From: JAGQOZ01 sp041399205
GTDB lineage: Bacteria; Planctomycetota; Planctomycetia; Pirellulales; Pirellulaceae
Assembly: GCA_041399205.1 (NCBI GenBank)
Contig: JAWKTK010000007.1
Location: 271,401-335,400 of the forward strand
Reading direction: 5' to 3'
Length of the DNA stretch: 64,000 bases
Position 1 is the stretch's first letter, and each line of letters begins with the position of its first letter. Below the pieces are notes generated by a model that searched no databases, had not been told where the DNA came from, and worked only from the letters and a program-made list of their open reading frames with translations. The position numbers were made by a program, and so were the translations under genes. This document shows, piece by piece, positions 1 through 9,434 of this stretch.

Positions 1-310
1 CGTTGCGAGCAATTCATAACCCGAAACGTATGTGAGGGAAAATTGAGCGATTCTGCAAACTCCTCGCTCACGCTTCTTGAAGGTTAGCTTTTTCATAGCC
101 CGAAACGTAAGTGAGGGAAAACGGAGTGTTTCTCTGGTCCCTCGCTCACGCTTTTGAAGGCGCGCTTCTTCATAGCCCGAAACGTAAGTGAGGGAAAAAA
201 CGGAGTGGTTTTCTTGGTCCCTCGCTCACGCGTCGGGCTAAGGAATTCTGCCGAGAAAACGCAAAAACGCAACTTCAAAACTCACGCTTCGGGCTAGGAA
301 ATTCCGCCGA
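1..310. repeat. Hairpin-forming repeat cluster (three units of about 78 bp)
   Basis: Three units begin with CATAnCCCGAAACGTAnGTG near 15, 94 and 171, giving periods of 79 and 77 bp. Each unit carries an arm close to CGTAAGTGAGGGA and, about 30 bp on, the near-complement TCCCTCGCTCACG, so each can fold into an imperfect hairpin. A partial fourth unit with CTCACGCTTCGGGCTAGGAA lies near 280-300. The core CGCTTCGGGCTAGGA recurs in the tandem repeat at 47447-47521, so this is a dispersed family. No gene is convincing here. Confidence 0.75.
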
Positions 311-1890
311 AAAACGCAATGGCAACTTCAAACTCACCTGATGTGGTTGGCCAAGTGACAGAACGATGGCAACAACGCGGCACTACTGTTGACGGCAATT
401 CACTGCAATTAGGATTGAGCCATCATCTTTCGTCCGCATGTATCTGCACCAATAACTTGGTTCATTGCGAAACAATGAATCGAACAACGTCTTTGAACTT
501 GGACGGTCGGGATGAATGATTTGAACGCTTCGGGCGTGATCCGAATTCGTTCGGGATGGTCATCCAATGTCACTTCGACAAAACGTGATATGACGATCGT
601 ATTCGACTCCAGATCCGTTCGTCCTGAAACAGACTCCAAGCGATCAATCACCTCCTTCTAAGTCATTGGGTGTTTTGGGAACGACTTCCACCGTATCAAA
701 TTGTTCGCAAAAGACAGAATTGGAAACGGTCGTCCAGCACGTGCCGCAAGTCTTCAATCTGAGTCACTTCGCGCGCCAGGTCGCTTGATCTGGTGCGTCC
801 GCGTTCGAAAGACGCTGCTACTGTAACGAAAGTACGGAGCAGATGCAACCGGTGCCATCTCCCCAGTCGGTGATTGCGGAAGCGCGGGTTTATGAGTAAA
901 CCGAAAGGTACTTCGAGCGAAGCGTTGGCTCCTGAATCCAAGTCATTTAGTCTGTCTGCCGCCAACTTGGCGACAAACGCCTGCGTGCGAATTCACTTGG
1001 TCCGGCACGTGGTGCGTCTTACGTTTGAAATTAGCGCGCTCGATCGAATCCGTTGACATGCCGACTAACGCTACACGTCCAATACCACTGTGGGAAAAGA
1101 GCCAGAAGTTGCCGAAGAATCGTCTTGATTTGCGTTGTCCCTGGTCACATTGCGTCTCCGCTGCCGGATGTAGGATACCGACGGCATTGTAAAAGAGGCA
1201 AAGCGAACGCGACGAGACCTAGAAGAGGCGGCAGCGCGGCCAAATGCGTCGGCCGAACAAGAAAAACACCCAAGACGATTATGCTGTGATGAATGCTGCA
1301 GCACTTCGAACCGCCGAAGATTTTCGTGGTCTGGAACCGCGCCCGCTGGTATTGATAGCGTTGGATCACCAGGTTGCTGTAGTGAACCTTGTAATGGGCG
1401 AGTGAATGCTCGCGCCTGGACATGAAACTGGGAATCGCTCGAATGGCGCGATAAGTTGTTGGTAGTGGTTGTGGTGGTGTCTCGTCGACAACCGCTCGAA
1501 AGAAACAGCGTGAACGATGTCAACCGGCTGAGGATTAATAATGACGCCACCTTGTGACGCCGAAGTTCCTGACGCTGCTTAAACCGACGAAATCGACCGG
1601 ATCTGATCACTAGGTCTGGAAGCGAATCGACTCGCGTCGTGAATTTGGCGTGATCGAAGGTGAAATGGTAGCCGAATTGGATTTGATGCCAGCCGAAGCA
1701 GAATAATTACTGCTGGCGAGCGGACGTCGCGAAGCGCGTCGACAAAGTCGCAGAAACCATGACTTCGAGCTAACGTCGAAACGGAAGAGAGGTGTAGCAA
1801 ACTGCCGTAGCCTGCAAGCGTTTTCCAAGATGTTAGGTCCGACTCATAAATCGAGCTCACGGGCCGACCTCCGTGCCTGAAACTTTCTCT
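311..1890. other. Unidentified, frame-broken stretch
   Basis: No family could be recognised. Short stretches look protein-like but stay open for only 30-80 codons. On the minus strand, 651-409 reads residues such as SRFVEVTLDDHPERIRITPE, preceded after a frame break by SDLAREVTQIEDLRHVLDDR near 780-700. On the plus strand, 1160-1410 reads a charged, helical segment and then PRPLVLIALDHQVAVVNLV, and 1630-1705 reads EFGVIEGEMVAELDLMPAEA. These are probably remnants of one minus-strand and one plus-strand gene whose frames are lost to indels, as in the identifiable genes that follow. No function is proposed. Confidence 0.35.
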
Positions 1891-1989
1891 GTTGAATTAG
1901 GTCAAATACGTAGAATCTTCTGATTGCGTAAGTTTTAAATCAAGCAACCCGACCAGGAAGTCAATTGCGAATCCGCCAAAAGCATCAGT

Positions 1990-2890
1990 AGGAACGAAAC
2001 AGACCCAGATTACAGGGCGGAGTAAAGAACTCTGCGAACATCCACCTGCGCGAGCCGAGAGAGACAACGGCAATCGGTTGCATTCGAAAGCGCGCCGGAT
2101 CGTGGTTAAATGGGTCAACGACCAAGATTGGCAGAACGCAAACCGGGAAAGAAACGCTATTACCAAGTTTGAGAACCAGTACCAAGCGTGTCGCGGGCGA
2201 GCTTCGAAATAACTGGAAAGCAGCATGCCAGCCAAAAAGTCGCCATGGAGCAAGCCGTACGCTACGGCCGTCACCACGAAATTTGAGCCCGTTGATAACT
2301 TGAACAGGAACCGAATTCCGACGGCAACCCAACCAGGAACGTCCATCAAAAAGCGAAACAGAAACACGGCCACGGCGATTGGCGCAAAATCAAATAGCGC
2401 CCATCACGCCTGAAACGCGCTAGACGCACCTAGGCTGTGTTAGATACGAAGGTGATGCATCATTCGAATTCAACAACGTGAGCCAACCGGCTAACAAGCC
2501 GCAAGCCAACAGAACAGCAAATATCGAATTCGCCCAAAGTCGTGTTCAGCGTTGCAAGATCTGGCAGAAACCATATTGCCGCCCAGGTGCTGTGATAGCC
2601 GCCGTGCATGAACATCGCGGTCAATAGCGTCAGATAAACGTGCACGGGAGTTGGACGCAGCCCCCGGAACTGGAAACGACTGTTCGGTGCCATAATCTGT
2701 TTGAAAGACGACAACGCGATCATCCGTCACAATGTCGTTGCCCGTCAAAATCTCGGCGGGAACGGTGGAAAACGCGTTGGTGAAATTTGCATTGCTCTCC
2801 GCCGCCCTGTAGCCCGAAAAAGACCAGCACGTTGATGACAATCAAGCCGATCGTGATGATAGGAAACGTGGTTCGATCAGTGATCGTCAT
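1990..2890 (-). pseudogene. Rhomboid family intramembrane serine protease, frame broken
   Basis: Rhomboids cleave transmembrane substrates inside the membrane. The conserved order can be read by switching frames on the minus strand. It starts with an N-terminal membrane segment (TFPIITIGLIVINVLVFF) just after the ATG at 2890. Then come TPVHVYLTLLTAMFMHGG and the L1-loop/WFL region (2680-2560), then a stretch near LLFCWLAA. The C-terminal part gives VAVGI.FLF.VINGL and then GGFLAGMLL (2340-2190), matching the family's GGxxAGxxL segment. The catalytic GxSG segment is not readable, since it falls where the frame is most disturbed (about 2450-2380). At least four indels separate these blocks. The 3' end is approximate. 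Confidence 0.7.
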
Positions 2891-3012
2891 CACCAATGGG
2901 AAAACATAGTGACCTTTTCGATTTCGAAGTGGACCAAGGCAGGCAAAAATTGTCCGATATCCGCGTAGTCTGGACAAGTGCGAATCTAACCACTCTGGCA
3001 GTCACGGACAAT

Positions 3013-3696
3013 TCACGCTACGGCCACGTCATTCGCGCCCAGCTGCAACAAGAACGGCACTGGCCGTACCAGCCTATCGCCCCGCACGCAGATGGATACG
3101 AAGCGGGCACCTGCCCCAAAAACAAGATTGTAGCATTTCGGTATTAATGATCCCTGGTTCACCGCCACAGCCAGCGAAGCCCTCGAGGTAATTCTTGCGA
3201 AAGCGCGCGAGTCATCCCTTCGACAGCCCACTTCGAAGCACAATACGGCGCCACCTTGGGCGAAGTCGACCGGCCCCAGCCCGAACTGAAATTGGCAATG
3301 ACCCCGACACCTGCTTGCATCATTGCCGGCAAGAAGGCTTTGCAGACAAACGCCGTGCCATTGACGTTAGTCGCTGTCAGTGACGCGAATTCGTCCGCCG
3401 CAATTTCCCACAGACAAGCGTCTGAATTAATCAGTGCGCCGCGTTGTTGATAACCAGATCGGGCGTTCCGCAGTGGCCACGATGTCGTTGGCCCACGCTT
3501 GGACTTGGTCAAAGTTCGCGACGTCCACAACATCAAAACGGTGCTGCGGGAACGAAGACGTCAATTCGTGAATAGCAGAAGCAGAACGAGCACACCCGGC
3601 AATTCGATGCCCCTTTCGCACAAATTCTTCTACCATCGCTCGTCCCAATCCTTTTGAAACGCCCGTGATCGCAATCAATCGTTTCGTTTCTGACAC
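3013..3696 (-). pseudogene. SDR family oxidoreductase, frame broken
   Basis: This is an NAD(P)-dependent short-chain dehydrogenase/reductase; the substrate is unknown. The N-terminus reads MSETKRLIAITGVSKGLGRA, containing the Rossmann TGxxxGxG motif. After a frame break near 3450, the NxA segment and the central helix follow (ATNVNGTAFVCKAFLPAMM). Next come a serine segment (IANFSSGWG) and the catalytic YxxxK as YCASKWAVEG (about 3240). A further frame break near 3180 leads to an end reading FLLQLGAND. The reconstructed length of about 227 residues is close to the usual 240-250. It lies downstream of the Gfo/Idh/MocA gene on the same strand, separated by a terminator. Confidence 0.8.
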
Positions 3697-3807
3697 ACTG
3701 CACTCCCTTTCTGGCTAACTTCGTTTCAATCTCCATTCCACTGTTGGGTTTGCGGAAAGGAAAAACCGCTCGGCGAGTTCAAATAGCTGAAGTACGCAAA
3801 ATCGCGA

Positions 3808-3840
3808 AATAAAAACGCTCGGCGAGTTTCACCGAGCGTC
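3808..3840 (-). terminator. Rho-independent terminator after the Gfo/Idh/MocA gene
   Basis: On the minus strand GACGCTCGGTG, a short loop, and CGCCGAGCGTTTTTATTT form a CGCTCGG/CCGAGCG stem followed by a T-run. It lies about 45 bp beyond the stop of the Gfo/Idh/MocA gene and before the SDR gene, so it should separate the two transcripts. Confidence 0.75.
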
Positions 3841-3882
3841 TTGATTCGTACGGTCATGGATCATGGCCAACAATGGCGGCAG

Positions 3883-5058
3883 CTATTTTCCGAGCGGATG
3901 CGGTTTGTGCGGCAGCCAAGCACCATTGACTACTGGCCACGCATTGCTGAATGAAATACATCCCTTCCACGCCATCATAGACATTCGGGTAGACTGGGTA
4001 TTCTTGGCTTCAAAAGCTTGGCCCAGGGCACGAGCTGCCATGGCGTCGTACGCACTGCGGAGATAGACGTTGGCAACGCTCAAAGAAAGCTTCCACGACC
4101 GATGGCAAACTGGCACGCTGCCTGTCCGGACGCGTTCATGAACGGAGTGCTGGGATCACGAGTATAAATGCGGTGCGGTTCGCCGTTTTGACGGACGATC
4201 ATCTGGTTCGGCTCTTCTGTCGCCATTGTAGCGAACCCCGGTGCCATCAATTTCAATGAACAAATCGTTTTCTCGTCCATGGCTGATTTGCGACGCCGTT
4301 ACGGTCCCCAATGCCCATTTTCAAAGCGAATCACCGCCACCGTAGTCGTCCAATTTGCGACCTTCCACAAATGTCTTCGCGACAGCTGATCGATTCGCAG
4401 CAGACCAGTCATGTATCGCCCTGTTGTAGGCATGCGGGCAATGTCACCAAAGCAGTTCGCCGCACCGCCTTTCCGACGGATCGGTTCGCCGCCGAGTTTC
4501 TGGTCGTCGTTTTCCAGGCGAGTACGCAGCCAGCCTTAACGTGACCGAACGAACCGCATTGATTTCGCCCAGTTCGCCACTTTGAATCATTTCTCGCGCT
4601 CGACGGAACCAGCGCGGATAGCCTGGGGCATAGTTGTGGCTTGATATAACACAACGCCCGATCTCTTCGACCGTTTTCTGGAAGTTCTTCTGCTCAGGCC
4701 AAATCGAATGTCATTGGTTTGTCACAGATGACATTGAAGCCGGCTTCCACAGCCGCTTTGGCGATGGCAGGCGGTGCGGATTATGCGGCAACGGAAACGG
4801 AAGCCAATGCGTTGATCTTCTGGCAACGCCTTTTCCGCTTCCAGCATTTCCGTGACCGAACCATACGCTCGATCCACTGGAATGTCATAATCAGCGCCGA
4901 CGCTTCGGCTCGTTCCGGATTCGACGATGGGCGGCACCCGCCACCAATGCCGCAGCATTATCCAGTACGGTTGCCGTACAATGGACTCGGCCACAAACGA
5001 ACCTTGTCCGCCTCCGACAGCGCCATTCGCAACTTGCGATTTAAATCACCATTCAGCA
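3883..5058 (-). pseudogene. Gfo/Idh/MocA family oxidoreductase, frame broken
   Basis: This belongs to the NAD(P)-dependent oxidoreductases acting on sugars or inositols. The ATG at 5058 has a GGAGGAA site upstream. Reading across frames gives NRKLRMAL (the start of the nucleotide-binding strand), then DYDIPVDRAYGSVTEMLEAE, then AAVEAGFNVICDKPMTF with the family's (E/D)KP motif (about 4760-4700). After that comes YAPGYPRWFRRAREMIQSGE (near 4640-4570) and a C-terminal half ending LPHKPHPLGK at 3886. About 391 codons fit between start and stop, the usual family length, so little has been lost. There are at least five frame changes. The substrate cannot be inferred. Confidence 0.82.
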
Positions 5059-5459
5059 TTACTGTTTATGATTCCTCCTCGAGAAAAATAACCAAATTCT
5101 GTTACGTTTGCCAAGTCGGAACAGGCTTGACCAACGGGTTCGACCAACTGCTGCGGATATGTCCCAATTGCCGGGTAGCTGCTTGGCGGCGAACGTCCAG
5201 CGAACACCTTTTTTAGCAGAATTGGCTGAATTCGCCAGTCGACCGATTAATCGGGTTAGGCAAATGGTTGGCGATCATTCGTGCTACACATTTACCCAAC
5301 GAATTGTCGGTGAATACTAATGTCGACCGTCTCCAGCAACGCTTTGGCAGCAATTTCGCTATGCTAAGGAGATCAAGATGACTTGGACTGGCAGGGAGTT
5401 TAGTGTCAGCGTACAAGATCAAGATGATTCGAATTCCAGTACAAATGGGAGGTTCGACC
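5059..5459. other. Gap between divergent genes
   Basis: This holds the upstream regions of the minus-strand oxidoreductase (its Shine-Dalgarno lies at about 5064-5075) and of the plus-strand gene at 5460. There are short plus-strand openings, one preceded by AAGGAGATCAAG at about 5367-5377, but no stretch with protein-like content. I looked for a TPP riboswitch ahead of the thi genes (CTGAGA and the paired downstream core) and did not find one. Confidence 0.5.
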
Positions 5460-6153
5460 ATGATTTACCGCATTTGGCAACTTCGTTACTCGTTTCTGAC
5501 AGCCGCCTTGTTGTTTATCTGTGGCGTTTGGTGGTCCACCGATTCGCCACATGCTGGCCCGACAGACAATTGAATGCGATTGAATCAGCTGGCCGAGCAG
5601 TTCGAACAAATAATAATTCGAATGCGGTTGAATCGGCGGCCGAGCGGATCGAACAAATACCCGAATGTGTCAACCTCGGCGGGCCGAGCGATCTGCCTGG
5701 GTTGCTTCGGCTGACGCCGCCCAGCAATCGATGCATTTGCCGTGCTTACAGGCCCCATCGACCAGGATGTCGAAGGTTTTTACACTTTGGACTATCTGAC
5801 AGGCGACTTGCAATGTGCCGTGTTGAACTACCGGACGGGGAAATCTCCGAGGTCTGTTTCGAACCAATGTGGTCAAGGATTTGGGAAGCGCCGGGCAGAA
5901 TCCTAAATATTTGATGGTCACGGGACGAATTTCGCTGCCTGCGGAGCATCGCCGCGAGTTGCCGAATCGGCCGTGTATGTTCTGGATTCCAATACGGGTA
6001 ACTTTGTCGTCTACACGCTGCCATGGCGGGGCGAAATGGCGTCGGTCGGAGCGCCGCAGGCGGGTCAATTGGTGGTGCTGGACTACGGTAGCCTCGCGAA
6101 TCCGTCGTGGTCGAATAGCAAGCAACGGTCCGGTGATAATTCGCGGAAATTGA
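5460..6153 (+). pseudogene. Membrane-anchored planctomycete protein of unknown function, frame broken
   Basis: The ATG at 5460 follows a GGGAGG site. It opens with a signal-anchor: YRIWQLRYSFLTAALLFICG, then VWW. After a frame-disturbed, Asn/Glu-rich stretch comes the readable core: VLTGPIDQDVEGFYTLDYLT, then GDLQCAVLNYRTGK (5738-5845), NPKYLMVTGRISLPA (about 5900-5945) and SAVYVLDSNTGNFVVYTLPW (5965-6025). It ends QLVVLDYGS. From memory, proteins of this pattern recur in planctomycetes as uncharacterised membrane proteins. The function is unknown. It sits directly upstream of thiS. The 3' end is uncertain because of indels: one frame stops at 6153, another runs into thiS to 6191. Confidence 0.6.
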
Positions 6154-6171
6154 AGAAGCGAGATTTAAACA

Positions 6172-6371
6172 GTGAAGGTGTTTGTCAATAACCAAGAAAC
6201 GGATGTCGCGTCGGAAGCATCACAGCGCAGTTGCTGCAGCAGTTGCAGATCCATTCGCCAGCCGTGGCAGTCGAAGTGAATTTGGGAAGTTGTCCTGAAC
6301 AGCAGCATGCGTCACTGGTACTGCAAGACGGAGACCGTTTGGAAATTGTAACGTTAGTGGGTGGAGGTTAA
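6172..6371 (+). pseudogene. thiS: ThiS sulfur carrier protein, frame broken
   Basis: ThiS carries sulfur as a C-terminal thiocarboxylate for the thiazole half of thiamine. GTG at 6172 starts VKVFVNNQETDVASEAS, the usual beta-grasp opening. After a frame break the middle reads LLQQLQIHSPAVAVEVNL. The end reads LQDGDRLEIVTLVGGG and then TAA, with the required C-terminal Gly-Gly intact at 6363-6368. About 66 residues is the normal ThiS length. thiG begins one base after the stop, so the two are translationally coupled. Confidence 0.85.
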
Positions 6372-6372
6372 C

Positions 6373-7233
6373 GTGGCGTCGGATTCGTGCTGCCAAAGGC
6401 CATTTCTGATTCGCCGTTCCAATTGGGGCCGTATTCGTTTACCAGCTGCCTGATCGCTGGTTTCGGCCGCCAACAAACCGGCGAAGAGATGGCTGAATGC
6501 CGGTGGCTTTCCGCTGCCGAATGCATCACGGTGGCCGTGCGTCGCGAACGTCTGTACGACAGCAAAGGCCACAACATTCTGGATTTCATTGACCTGGATC
6601 GTTACTGCTTGCTGCCCAACACTGCCGGTTGCTACACCGTCGAAGACGCCGTCCGAACTGCTCGTCTAGGACGAGAGGATCCGCAGCTTGAACAATCCTG
6701 GTGCAACTTGCTGAAGCTGGAACCGGGTGACGGCAAGACCTTGTTGCCCAACCCGATGGCGACCATCGAAGCCACGGAACAATTGGTCCAAGAAGGCTTC
6801 TTCCGTCCTGTGCTATACCACGGATGACCCCATGGTGGCGATTCGCCTGAAACAGGCCGATACTGCGGATGCCGGCCGGCAGTCCAATTGGCTCTGGGCC
6901 AAGGAATCTTGAATCCCAACAATCTGTGTGCATCTGTCTCGAATACTTGAAGGACAACGGATCCGGACTACCCTGTGATTGTGGACGCCGGAGTAGGCAC
7001 GCTAGCGATGTGGCATTTGCCATGGAACTGGGCGTCGATGGTGTTTTGCTGAATACCGCCACTGCTCACGCGAAAGATCCAGGAAAATGGCTCAGGCCAT
7101 GAACTTGGCTTGCCAAGCCGGACGATTGGCCTATCTGGCTGGTCGCATTCCCAAGCGTCTGTACGCTACCGCCAGTAGTCCGGAAGATCATTTGATCCAG
7201 GCATCTTCGGAAGGCACGGATTCAGCCAACTAA
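6373..7233 (+). pseudogene. thiG: Thiazole synthase ThiG, frame broken
   Basis: ThiG condenses deoxyxylulose phosphate, dehydroglycine and ThiS-thiocarboxylate into the thiazole of thiamine. The sequence reads SPFQLGPYSFTSCLIAGFGR, then ECITVAVRRERLYDSKGHNI, then ILDFIDLDRYCLLPNTAGCY. The segment with the Schiff-base lysine is NLLKLE (near 6715). After a frame break it continues CYTTDDPMVAIRLKQA, then VIVDAGVG, then FAMELGVDGVLLNTATAHAK. The end reads ASSEGTDSAN. The length of about 286 codons is slightly above the usual 255-270 because of an N-terminal extension. There are at least five frame changes. It forms an operon with thiS. Confidence 0.88.
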
Positions 7234-7244
7234 GTTGGACTTGT

Positions 7245-9287
7245 TTGGAAAGCGTCGGCCACCGTTGGTTCGCCGGCCAAAATTCGGGTTTGCAAGATGA
7301 AACATTGAGCAGTAGTACGTCTCCCGCCTTTCGCCCTGACGACATCTTAGGTCCGGATGGTTTTGTCGCAAAAAGACTCAAGTCTTACGAAGTCCGCCAC
7401 CAGCAATTGGAAATGGCCAACGCCGTATCCAACGCTTTGTCAGCCAAAAACACTTGGTAGTGGGAAGCCGCACCGGCATCGAAAGAGCTTTGCCTACTTG
7501 GTCCCCGCCATTCTGAAAGTTTGCGAAGAACAAGCGAACCAAAGCAGCCAAGACGAACCAAATCGAATTGTCATTTCCACACAATCATCAGTCTACAAGA
7601 ACAGCTGATTCAAAAAGATATCCCGTTTCAATAGGCATCATTCCGTTGGAGTTTTCTGCCGTGCTGGTCAAGGGCCGAGGCAACTATCTAAGCCTGCGAC
7701 GCCTGCACAACGCGCTGGAACGCAGCGGCACGTTGTTTCACCGTCCAGAAGATGGATCTGCTGCAAGAGATCTGTTCGTGGGCTCGTAATACCACGGGAC
7801 GGTTCACTGGCAGATTTTCCCTTTCGCCCCACTGCGAGTGTTTGGGACGAAGTGGCCAGCGACAGCGGAAATCGCTTGGGTCGAAAATGCCCCACGTTCA
7901 AGCGATGCTTATTATCAGGTTGTGAAATCGCGCAAAAAACGCACAAATCTGATCGTCAATCACGCTCTGTTCTTTAGCGACTTGGCACTGCGGCAAGTCA
8001 AAGCCAGTATCATTCCCGACTACCAAGCCGTCATCTTCGATGAAGCACATACCCTGGAAGCGGTTGCTAGTGATCACATGGATTACGAGTGACTTCGGGG
8101 CAGACTGATTATACGCTGAACAAACTGTATAACGATCGCACCAACAAGGTATCGCCTATCGTCACTTGGCCAGAAGCAGAAAAGCGCAGAATCGTTGCCG
8201 AGAACGAGCTCGTGATTTTTTCACCGACTTGACTATTGGCGAGAAGAACAGGCGAAAACTTCAACGGTCGCATTGCACAAACACAGATTGTGCCGAATGG
8301 TCTTCGCCCGAACTGACCAACTGGCTCGCATGGTGCGAACCAAAGGCGAAAGTCTTTCCAACGAAAGCGACCGCCAAGATTTTGTCGCCGCCGACCGGTT
8401 AGACGGCTGTCCACTGAATTATCCGATTGGCTCGCCAACACGTTAACGACGGCGTCTATTGATTGAACGCACTGAAACTCGACGTCAGGCACCTCGCATC
8501 AGCCTGGCAGCGCGCCGATTGACATCGGTTCTCTGTTACAACAGCGTTCCGTTCAGTGCCGAACTTGCATTTTGACCAAGCGCCACATTGAGCGTTTCGG
8601 CAAGATGGCGTCGTTCGACTATTTCAAGATCGTATCGGCTTGACGCAAACACGTTCGTTACATGACAGTCCGTTCGACTATCAAAAACAAGCCAAGATTA
8701 TTGTACAGAGGCATGCCGATCCGTCCAGCAAGGCCGACTATGAACGACTGACAGCGGCCATGATCGTTGTTACGTGAAGCGAACCGATGGCCGCGCGTTC
8801 GCGTTGTTCACCAGTTACGACATGCTGCGCCGAGTAGCATCGCGAATTGCACCGGCCTTGCGAGAAGAAGACATTGCCATCTATACGCAAGAAGCCGGAT
8901 GTCTCGAGGCCATTTGCTGGACCAATTCAAAGCCAATCCTCGTTCGCTGATGGGGACCGACAGCTGGCAAGGCGTGGATGTTGGGCGAGCCGCTGTCCAA
9001 CGTGATTATCACCAAGCTGCCGTTTAGCGTGCCGATCAAATCCGCTGCTGCAAGCAAGGTTAGAGGCGATTCGAGCGCGGCGGCAATCCGTTCTGCGAAC
9101 ATCAATTGCCGGAAGCCATTATTAAACTTCAAACAAGGCTTCTGGACGCTTAATTCGAACCAGATCCGATACGGGAATTGTCGTCATCCTAGATCCTCGG
9201 ATTCGCACCAAATACTACGGCCGCTTTTTTGAATCACTTCCCGAATGCAAACTTGTCGAAGAATCGGTCAGCAGATTCGTATGTTGA
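7245..9287 (+). pseudogene. dinG: DinG-type ATP-dependent DNA helicase, frame broken
   Basis: This is a superfamily 2, XPD-like helicase. The N-terminus reads PDDILGPDGFVAKRLKSYEV and then a Q-motif-like RHQQLEMANAV. A Walker A follows as a frame-shifted GSRTGIGKSFAYLVPAIL (about 7460-7520). The DEAH box is AVIFDEAHTLEAVASDH (8028-8078). Helicase domain 2 reads LLDQFKANPRSLMGTDS near 8920-8965, then WQGVD.GEPLSNVIITKLPF (8966-9024) and a motif VI region near GFGRLIRT. It ends LPECKLVEESVSRFVC. A CPTFKRC-like segment near 7890 could belong to an Fe-S cluster. The total of about 680 codons is normal. The start is uncertain (TTG 7245 chosen; 7234 and 7297 also possible). Confidence 0.82.
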
Positions 9288-9434
9288 TTGAGACGTTTGT
9301 AGCGGTATGCGGCGACGGCAAACAGTTATGTAAACTTCGAAGCAAACAGAATGCTCGATTCTGGGTGCCGGAGACCGACTCGCTACGCGTCAGATCGAAA
9401 GATCCGTCAACTTGGTCGGTAAGGCTCGGCTCAA

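Noticed and set aside
5059..6172. TPP riboswitch ahead of thiS-thiG
   Set aside because: The conserved CTGAGA and downstream core were not found in the gap or ahead of thiS.
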